From a virus, in IMG/VR virus record IMGVR_UViG_3300018080_000234, positions 1-51,920 of that record: 51,920 nt of DNA; one strand, 5' to 3'. Shown here in pieces: positions 21,836 to 27,560 of this stretch; the stretch's first letter is position 1; each line of letters opens with the position of its first letter. The notes below the pieces were generated by a model. The model was not told the DNA's origin and did no database searches. It saw nothing but the letters and a program-made list of their open reading frames with translations. The translations under genes and the position numbers were made by a program.

Positions 21836-22340
21836 TTTCAAAACCGATCTTGAGTTTTCGAACAGCGCAAGCGATGAACCATTTTGGAAAGAGGTTTACA
21901 GAAGGGCATTCCCTGATTTTGCAAATTGCATGAAATATGATCAGCATTGCGAAGGCCAGCTTAGGGGAATAGACAGGATTATATATCTGAAAAGCGGACG
22001 AGTGCTCTATATCGATGAAAAAAAGAGACGGAAAAATTACAATTACAATGATATTTTACTGGAATATGAGCACGTTTTTGATGATGGCCACACAGAAATC
22101 GGGTGGATCGAAAAACAGCTCGTTATAGATTATCTTGCGTACGCATTTATGAAAACTGAAACTGTTTTGCTGTATGACTGGCAAATGCTCCGAAAGGCGT
22201 GGCTCCAAAACAAGATGGAATGGCATAGGACCTGCGACACAATACCAGCTCACAACCGCGGATACGTGACCCATAGTCTTGCAATTCCGTTTCGAGTACT
22301 ACACAAAGCCGTGAGTGCCGAGAGAATCATAAAATTATGA
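21816..22340 (+). CDS. Putative PD-(D/E)XK endonuclease-like phage protein
   Basis: A 174-residue protein; ATG 21816 is used because upstream codons belong to the methyltransferase gene. GIDRIIYLKSGRVLYIDEKK supplies Asp and Glu-x-Lys spaced as in a PD-(D/E)XK active site, followed by Arg and Tyr-rich residues. Linked to the methyltransferase by a 20-base overlap, it could form a modification-linked nuclease pair. Alternatively it is a recombination nuclease. Confidence 0.5.
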   Translation: MATKLNDFKTDLEFSNSASDEPFWKEVYRRAFPDFANCMKYDQHCEGQLRGIDRIIYLKSGRVLYIDEKKRRKNYNYNDILLEYEHVFDDGHTEIGWIEKQLVIDYLAYAFMKTETVLLYDWQMLRKAWLQNKMEWHRTCDTIPAHNRGYVTHSLAIPFRVLHKAVSAERIIKL

Positions 22341-22365
22341 GCAGATATACAAGCAGCAGGTTCCA

Positions 22366-22665
22366 ATGAAGATTGACCGCCACCACAAATTTCCGCAGAC
22401 GAAGGCGAACCTGAAAAAATATGGGAGAGGGTTGATCGACGATCCGCGGAACGTCTGTCTTGTGAATCACGATCTCCATATGGCGGGGGACGTTCCGACA
22501 TGGAACGAGCGGGAATTTTGCGGGGCGCTGGGATTGCTCCGTGAGGAATATTGCGAGAGGAGTGAAAACGGCTGTAAGTCCTGCACATGGTACTACGGCT
22601 TCGAGGCTGACGAGTGCAGGAATTTTGAGTTCAGTTTAGACAAATATGAGGAGGCGCAGAGATGA
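22366..22665 (+). CDS. Small HNH-type endonuclease
   Basis: A 99-residue protein. RHHKFPQTKANLKKYGRGL, then DDPRNVCLVNHDLHM, contains the His-His, Asn and final His of an HNH (beta-beta-alpha metal) nuclease. The C-terminal part has C-x2-C and other cysteines. It could nick DNA in packaging, recombination or as a selfish element; its neighbourhood of small early genes does not decide this. Confidence 0.6.
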   Translation: MKIDRHHKFPQTKANLKKYGRGLIDDPRNVCLVNHDLHMAGDVPTWNEREFCGALGLLREEYCERSENGCKSCTWYYGFEADECRNFEFSLDKYEEAQR

Positions 22666-22985
22666 TACCATTCAAGATTAAAGTAACAAAGGGGAACTGC
22701 AGGCTCGCCCTTCATGTTTTGGAGATGGATGAGCGATTGAGGAATAAGGGAGAGATATTTGATAACGGGGATATGGGGATTACTTCCATAAATCTCCCAT
22801 GGTCGGATGAAGAGAGATTGTATTTGCGAGGATGTTGGCGGGAAGCTGATGAGGCTGATTTTATACTCCGCTTCTCTACCAATCATTCCCGTGACGCATA
22901 CCTCTTTCGCCTCCAGAAACTCTGTGACGATTTCAAGGCGGCATGGAAGCGGGGGGAGATAAAACTGTTGGAGGCGCAGAGATGA
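22662..22985 (+). CDS. Hypothetical protein (107 residues)
   Basis: It starts directly after the first GGAGGCGCAGAG module. Mixed alpha/beta, with a TSINLPWSDEERLYLRGCWR centre and a helical C-terminus (LQKLCDDFKAAWKRGE). No family is recognised. Confidence 0.5.
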   Translation: MIPFKIKVTKGNCRLALHVLEMDERLRNKGEIFDNGDMGITSINLPWSDEERLYLRGCWREADEADFILRFSTNHSRDAYLFRLQKLCDDFKAAWKRGEIKLLEAQR

Positions 22986-23224
22986 AACTTAATGAATTAT
23001 CTGAAATTTTTAACGAAATAATAAGAATAGCCAAAGAAGAGGATAGTGAAATATTTTTTCCAGAGATAGTAGACACCCCATCAGGAGAAAGACAGCGGTC
23101 TGATTCAGAATTATTTGATCATGAATATATTATACAAAAACAAGGTAATTGTTGTGATTCATATTATGGGTTCATTTTCTACCCTATCGGTGATAAATAT
23201 TTAAAAGTTGGATTTTCAATTTAA
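22982..23224 (+). CDS. Small acidic protein (80 residues)
   Basis: ATG 22982 directly follows the second identical leader module. It is acidic and helical at the N-terminus (ELSEIFNEIIRIAKEED), with a CC pair and beta strands at the C-terminus. The function is unknown. Confidence 0.5.
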   Translation: MKLNELSEIFNEIIRIAKEEDSEIFFPEIVDTPSGERQRSDSELFDHEYIIQKQGNCCDSYYGFIFYPIGDKYLKVGFSI

Positions 23225-23242
23225 ATTGAGGGAGGCGCAGGA

Positions 23243-23434
23243 ATGAATGTTTGTGAAATTGTTACAAAATATCTCATCGAGAACGGTTATAGCGGACTGT
23301 ATTCAGAGGATTGTGGATGTAAAATTGGTGACTTGTTTCCATGTCAAGAATGTCCCGATAAATGCAAAGCTGGCTACCTTCAAGAAGATTGTGACGGGTG
23401 GTGGATAGGAACAGAAAAGCCAAAATTGAAATAA
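23243..23434 (+). CDS. Small cysteine-rich phage protein (63 residues)
   Basis: The pattern YLIENGYSGLYSEDCGCKIG, then PCQECPDKCKAGY, is familiar from small Cys-rich proteins of many phages and probably binds zinc. It carries a leader-module copy. The molecular function is not known. Confidence 0.6.
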   Translation: MNVCEIVTKYLIENGYSGLYSEDCGCKIGDLFPCQECPDKCKAGYLQEDCDGWWIGTEKPKLK

Positions 23435-23475
23435 CAAAAGTGCAAGAGGAGAAATAAAATTGAAGGAGGCGCAAG

Positions 23476-23814
23476 ATGATTAGAAAAATAATTAACACAA
23501 TCCTTATGCTCCGCACTGTCCGGCATTACAACCGGATGATGGCATGGGCGAAAACTCAACCGGAAGGGGAGGAGGTTAGCATCACTAAAATGTATGATGA
23601 AATTGGTGAGGATTGGACTGCCGAGAATTGTCCGTATTGCCAAAAGTACTACATAAATAAAGGTTCCTGTTCTCAATGTCCTTTGAATATTTCAAATTTT
23701 CCCTATCATTGCTGTAACCATCTCTGGAGTCAAATGAATAAATCTCAAACGTGGGGAGAATGGGTAGAACGAGCAAAAGCCGTAAAAAAATACGTGTGGA
23801 AACACGGGATATAA
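23476..23814 (+). CDS. Cysteine-rich protein, paralogue of 19065-19373
   Basis: A 112-residue protein. It shares with the first copy a HYNRMMAWAKTQP segment, a CPYC ... CSQCPL zinc-like cluster, a CC pair and TWGEWVERAKAVKKYVWKHG. The N-terminal 15 residues are more hydrophobic than in the other copy. Divergence is high enough to suggest an old duplication or independent acquisition. Confidence 0.6.
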   Translation: MIRKIINTILMLRTVRHYNRMMAWAKTQPEGEEVSITKMYDEIGEDWTAENCPYCQKYYINKGSCSQCPLNISNFPYHCCNHLWSQMNKSQTWGEWVERAKAVKKYVWKHGI

Positions 23815-23828
23815 AAAGGAGGCGAGGG

Positions 23829-24047
23829 ATGAAAAATTGCATACAGGGAGTCAATGTTCGCTGTCAAAAATGCGGGAAATTGGAGTTTCGCCGCATTCAG
23901 GATACGGACGCTATGTTTGTGAACGGATTTATGATTTTGCCGGATCGCTGGATATGTGACGAATGTTTGCCTGAGACTGCGTATGAGATAGCGCGGGAAA
24001 TGCAGGCGGAGCGAGATCGGAAGCTGGGACATGACGAAATCAATTGA
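23829..24047 (+). CDS. Zinc-ribbon protein (72 residues)
   Basis: ATG 23829 follows AAAGGAGGCGAGGG. CQKC and CDEC form a classic four-Cys ribbon (about residues 12-47), followed by a charged C-terminal helix. It overlaps the next gene by 17 bases. Likely nucleic-acid or protein binding; the function is unknown. Confidence 0.55.
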   Translation: MKNCIQGVNVRCQKCGKLEFRRIQDTDAMFVNGFMILPDRWICDECLPETAYEIAREMQAERDRKLGHDEIN

Positions 24048-24558
24048 AACACATTTCAAGGTTCAGCGGGGCAACATCGTTTTCCTGAACGATCCAAATC
24101 CTCCCGAGCTGCAGAAGCTGATCGAGAAAAACGAGGGACGGCGGGGAGTCCGGGAGATCCGCATCGAGGAGGATTCCGTCGCGTACCATCAACACAAATT
24201 TTATCGTGGTTATCTGATCCCACCTATCGCCGAGGCCGCGTTCGACGGAGACGAATTTCAGGCGCACATCGAAATGAAAAAGCGTTTTCTGTTCCGGGAA
24301 ATCCACGAATACGGCGAGATACCGAGAAAACATCAGAGCCGCTGCATTCCTGTATGGCGAATCACGCCGGACGGGGAGGAGGTGTTGATCGGCTATCTCC
24401 CCAGCACCGGCGATTTGACGAAAGACGAGATGCGGGACTACATTCAGCGCGTCGAAAAATTCAGCGACGAGATGGGAATGTATACGCTTGATCAAGCTGG
24501 CGTCGAGGCCCGAAACATGGCGTATGGGCACGACTCGGGACAGAAGGAGTTATTCTGA
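24031..24558 (+). CDS. Hypothetical protein, tentatively NinB-like
   Basis: A 175-residue protein. The succession HKFYRGYLIPPIAEAAF, then MKKRFLF and STGDLTKDEMRDYIQRVEKF recalls the layout of NinB-type recombination proteins (a conserved YxxG-xPxIAE helix, a basic strand and an S-T-x-L-T helix). The similarity is general and not enough for a firm call. It is the penultimate early gene before the late switch. Confidence 0.4.
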   Translation: MTKSIETHFKVQRGNIVFLNDPNPPELQKLIEKNEGRRGVREIRIEEDSVAYHQHKFYRGYLIPPIAEAAFDGDEFQAHIEMKKRFLFREIHEYGEIPRKHQSRCIPVWRITPDGEEVLIGYLPSTGDLTKDEMRDYIQRVEKFSDEMGMYTLDQAGVEARNMAYGHDSGQKELF

Positions 24559-24601
24559 GGAGGATATTTCTTGAAAAAATATTAAAAAAAGGAGATAGTC
24601 A

Positions 24602-25243
24602 ATGACAACTAAAGAAAAATCCAAAACCAACAAAACCGAGCAGGTGGTTATTGCTGCTCCGAATTTCGGGTATGCAGATTTTAGTATTGTCGGGATGGCT
24701 CCCTATGTGCAGCTAAAGTTTGCGGAAAAAACGAAGGATGAATTGAGGCGCAAGCATGAACTTGGGAGCCAGTCGCGGAAGGGGGCGAAAAAAGAGGCGC
24801 GTGATTTTGATGAAGATTATCGGCAGGCGTTTCACGTCTCAGACGAGGGCTGGCATGGGATTCCCGCTTCTGCATTTAGAAAGGCGATGATTTCAGCGTG
24901 TCGTACGGTCGGGTTTCAGATGACAAAGGCAAAACTATCTATTTTCGTCGAGCCGGACGGGTTTGACAGAAATGAAGGAACGCCTTTGATCAGAATTGAG
25001 GGTGAACCGGAAATGAAGATTGACAATGTGAAAAATCAAACCGGCGTTGTTGATTTGCGTGTACGGGCAATGTGGCGAGAATGGTCTGCGATGGTAAGGG
25101 TGAGATTTGATGCTGATTTTTTCAGCATAACAGATGTCTCCAATCTGCTCGCGCGTGCAGGGCTTCAGGTTGGCATAGGCGAAGGCAGGCCTGATTCAAA
25201 AAATAGTGCCGGTATGGACTGGGGGTTGTTTAAGATTGAGTAG
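24602..25243 (+). CDS. Conserved-looking phage protein upstream of the GGCNN array
   Basis: A 213-residue protein with an AAAGGAGATAGTC site. The N-terminal 25 residues are Lys/Thr-rich. A core from about residue 26 includes PYVQLKFAEKTKDELRRKHE and an IPASAFRKAMISACR helix. The C-terminus has a Gly-rich turn (GIGEGRPDSKNSAGMDWGLF) that resembles the glycine-rich ends of RAMP/Cas7-like RNA-binding folds. This similarity is only suggestive. Its position, immediately before the array and the late promoter, makes it a candidate late regulator. Confidence 0.45.
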   Translation: MTTKEKSKTNKTEQVVIAAPNFGYADFSIVGMAPYVQLKFAEKTKDELRRKHELGSQSRKGAKKEARDFDEDYRQAFHVSDEGWHGIPASAFRKAMISACRTVGFQMTKAKLSIFVEPDGFDRNEGTPLIRIEGEPEMKIDNVKNQTGVVDLRVRAMWREWSAMVRVRFDADFFSITDVSNLLARAGLQVGIGEGRPDSKNSAGMDWGLFKIE

Positions 25244-25259
25244 AGGCTTCATTTGACGA

Positions 25260-25324
25260 GGCGCGGCTTGGCAAGGCATGGCGAGGCGTGGCCAGGCAAG
25301 GCGCGGCGCGGCCAGGCGGGGCAA
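25260..25324 (+). repeat. Tandem array of 13 GGCNN pentamers
   Basis: Thirteen consecutive 5-base units each begin GGC, with varied last two bases (GC, TT, AA, AT, GA, GT, CA, AA, GC, GC, CA, GG, AA). Only the GGC is kept, so this is not simple slippage. It starts 16 bases after the stop of the upstream gene and ends 29 bases before the -35 of the late promoter. The spacing resembles trinucleotide sites of ring-shaped RNA-binding proteins such as TRAP. Confidence 0.9.
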
Positions 25325-25332
25325 AAACATCT

Positions 25333-25345
25333 CAATGAGACATAA
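25333..25345. promoter_or_regulatory. Copy 3 of the TTATG-N3-CATAA motif
   Basis: CAATGAGACATAA shares ATGAGACATAA with copies 1 and 2. It lies 8 bases upstream of the -35 element of the late promoter, a fitting place for an activator site. Confidence 0.45.
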
Positions 25346-25353
25346 AAAAAGAG

Positions 25354-25382
25354 TTGACGAAATTGGATTATAACTGTAAATT
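25354..25382 (+). promoter_or_regulatory. Putative late promoter
   Basis: TTGACG (25354-25359), a 17-base spacer and TAAATT (25377-25382). The predicted start near 25389 would give a leader RNA of about 209 bases ending at the terminator before the terminase gene. Confidence 0.65.
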
Positions 25383-25521
25383 ACTGTTAGATCGACAACT
25401 AAAGGAAGTTGCCGTCAAATATCTCGATCTCTACCATTCCGACTTTCTCAAGATCGAGATAAATATGAAGCGGGACCCGCAGGACGTCAAGATTATTTGC
25501 AGCGATTCTCGTACCGTGTAG
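25354..25521 (+). CDS. Possible 55-residue protein overlapping the late promoter
   Basis: The frame from TTG 25354 (or TTG 25363) to TAG 25519 encodes a protein-like sequence (LKEVAVKYLDLYHSDFLKIE, then a basic PQDVKIICSDSRTV end). No ATG or good ribosome site is present at the start, and the promoter lies within the first codons. It could be expressed from upstream transcripts or be a gene remnant reused as a leader. Confidence 0.35.
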   Translation: MTKLDYNCKLLLDRQLKEVAVKYLDLYHSDFLKIEINMKRDPQDVKIICSDSRTV

Positions 25522-25560
25522 CATAACAGTCTCAATCAACAGTCGGTGTCTGCGCAACAG

Positions 25561-25597
25561 GCCGATATTTCCCTTCCGGGGAGGTGTCGGCTTTTTT
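25561..25597 (+). terminator. Strong terminator immediately before the terminase gene
   Basis: GCCGATATTTCCC pairs with GGGAGGTGTCGGC over 13 pairs (three G-T) around a TTCCG loop, followed by six T. The terminase ATG begins eight bases later, so late expression needs read-through or antitermination. Confidence 0.9.
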
Positions 25598-25604
25598 ATT
25601 TGTT

Positions 25605-26201
25605 ATGGCAAAGAAATCAGAAAAAAAGAAATTATCAGACAAGCAGCAGAGATTTATAATGGAATATCTTGTTGACTTGAATGCAACACAAGCGGCTATC
25701 CGTGCGGGTTATTCAAAACGCACGGCAAGGGCAATTGGGGCGGAAAACCTCTCAAAACCTATCATCAGGAAATCGATAAACGAAAAAATTGAGGAAATCC
25801 TCGAAAATAAGACAGATCTCACCCTGCGGACAATTAGGGAGTTAGAACGTCTCGGATTCTCGAATATATCCGATTTTCTTGAATATGATAATGACGGAGT
25901 GAAAATTTACCCATCCGACACAGTTGACACCAGGGCAGTATCTCAAATAAAAGTAACTGAACAAGTCCTCGGATCAAAAGATTCTGAAGAAAAAGAAACC
26001 CTAAACAGAACCATCGAATTCAAACTCCACAACAAAGAAAAAGCCCTTGAGTTGCTTTCTCGATACCTGGGGATTTACCGAGATTTGCATGAGCATATGG
26101 GGAAAAATGGCGGTCCTATCGAGTTGTCTGAATTCAAGGAGAAGTTAAAGGAAAAGTTAACGAGAAATGCAGATACAAAATCAAAATCCGACAGCGAGTG
26201 A
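25605..26201 (+). CDS. terS: Terminase small subunit
   Basis: A 198-residue protein. KLSDKQQRFIMEYLVDLNAT, then QAAIRAGYSKRTARAIG, is the helix-turn-helix of the Terminase_2 family, which binds the packaging site. The middle and C-terminal helices would form the oligomerisation ring. ATG 25605 has no ribosome site and follows the terminator closely; GTG 25584 in the same frame is the alternative. It overlaps the large subunit gene by 35 bases. Confidence 0.85.
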   Translation: MAKKSEKKKLSDKQQRFIMEYLVDLNATQAAIRAGYSKRTARAIGAENLSKPIIRKSINEKIEEILENKTDLTLRTIRELERLGFSNISDFLEYDNDGVKIYPSDTVDTRAVSQIKVTEQVLGSKDSEEKETLNRTIEFKLHNKEKALELLSRYLGIYRDLHEHMGKNGGPIELSEFKEKLKEKLTRNADTKSKSDSE

Positions 26202-27558
26202 TTTTCGCTCATTGCCCCTGGGAGACAGGGCTGAACTCATTGATTCGATAAGCCCAGAGGAGGCAATGTCTCTTTATTACGATTGGCGTTTTTGGGCACG
26301 TCCAGAACAGCTTGAGCCAAAAGAGCTTGGGAGGAATGGGAAGTTTATTTGGTTTTCGCTTTCCGGCAGGGGAACCGGGAAAACTCGTCAATACGCGGAA
26401 TGGGTTATTGATAAAGTACAAAATTATGGATATAGATATATCTCTCTTATAGGCGCCGCAGCGGATGAAGTACGGAATATTATGATTGAGGGGGAGAGTG
26501 GTATTTTGAACTGCTCTCCTCCCTGGTTTATTCCGATTTATGAGCCTTCGAAGAAAAGGCTATTGTGGCCAAATGGTGCTGTTGCTCAGATTTTCTATGG
26601 TAGTGAGCCCGATAAAGCGCGTGGGGCTCAGTCTGACCTTGTGTGGATGGATGAGCTTGCCAAGTGGAAATACCCGGAACAGGCCTTCGACAATATTTTG
26701 CTTGGATTGCGTTTGGGGGAGAATCCCTTATGCGGAGTATCCACAACCCCTCGGCCCACAAAATTCATAAAAGAGCTTGTAGAGCGTCCAGAGGTAATAG
26801 TGACGAGGGGCCATACAATGGACAATATCGACAATTTGGCAGAGCCATTCATTCATACCGTTATCAGAAAATACATGGGGACACGGCTCGGACGTCAGGA
26901 GCTTGATGCCGTAATCCTCGATGATAATCCAAACGCTCTATGGAAAAGAAAAGACCTGGATGACTATAGAGTCGAAAAGGCCCCGGATCTCTACAGGATT
27001 ATTACTGCTGTTGATCCTGAAGCCACAGATTCCGAAGAAAGCAGCGAAACCGGTATCGTTATAGTTGGCGAAGGCAAGGCAATGCCCGGTATGAGAAATC
27101 AAGATCTGCCTCACTTTTATGTAATAGATGATATGTCACTGAAGGGATCTCCCAACGGATGGGGCAGGCAAGTGGTAACTGCATTTAATAAATACGAATG
27201 CGACAGGATCATCGCAGAGAAAAACAACGGTGGAGATATGGTGAAATCTACTATCCACAATGTTGATGCGAAGGTCCCTTTTTCTCCTGTTTGGGCAAGC
27301 AGGGGGAAGTATGTGAGAGCTGAGCCGATATCGGCATTATATGAGCAAGGAAGAGTACATCATGTTGGTTCGTTTCCCATACTGGAGGACCAGCTTTGCG
27401 AGTGGGTTCCCGGGGAGAAATCACCAGATAGACTGGACGCCCTGGTATGGGGTGTTACATGGTTATCCGAAAAAGAATCTATTGCTCAGGCCCCCTCTGT
27501 CCGGGCACATGGCAAGAATCCAAAATTCAGGAGCAAGGTAACGAATTTACCAACTTGA
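26167..27558 (+). CDS. terL: Terminase large subunit
   Basis: A 463-residue packaging motor. The ATPase has Walker A SLSGRGTGKT (about residues 64-73) and Walker B region SDLVWMDELAKW. The C-terminal nuclease has TAVDPEATDSEESSETGIVI, with the first metal-binding Asp, and ends with DALVWGVTWL. The lineage looks like the T4/COG5323-type headful enzymes, compatible with a circularly permuted genome. Confidence 0.9.
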   Translation: MQIQNQNPTASDFRSLPLGDRAELIDSISPEEAMSLYYDWRFWARPEQLEPKELGRNGKFIWFSLSGRGTGKTRQYAEWVIDKVQNYGYRYISLIGAAADEVRNIMIEGESGILNCSPPWFIPIYEPSKKRLLWPNGAVAQIFYGSEPDKARGAQSDLVWMDELAKWKYPEQAFDNILLGLRLGENPLCGVSTTPRPTKFIKELVERPEVIVTRGHTMDNIDNLAEPFIHTVIRKYMGTRLGRQELDAVILDDNPNALWKRKDLDDYRVEKAPDLYRIITAVDPEATDSEESSETGIVIVGEGKAMPGMRNQDLPHFYVIDDMSLKGSPNGWGRQVVTAFNKYECDRIIAEKNNGGDMVKSTIHNVDAKVPFSPVWASRGKYVRAEPISALYEQGRVHHVGSFPILEDQLCEWVPGEKSPDRLDALVWGVTWLSEKESIAQAPSVRAHGKNPKFRSKVTNLPT

Positions 27559-27560
27559 TT

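Larger units (their letters stand above)
22650..23828 (+). promoter_or_regulatory. Repeated translation-start module GGAGGCGCAGAG before five genes
   Basis: GGAGGCGCAGAG is identical at 22650-22661 and 22970-22981. Close variants are at 23231-23242, 23465-23475 and 23818-23828, each ending at an ATG. The repetition goes beyond the ribosome-binding core and suggests cassette-like spread of a leader along with small genes. Confidence 0.7.

Noticed and set aside
27447-27560. N-terminal extension of the portal ORF
   Set aside because: Lies inside the terminase gene; Cys-rich sequence unlike portals, and ATG 27561 directly follows the terminase stop.
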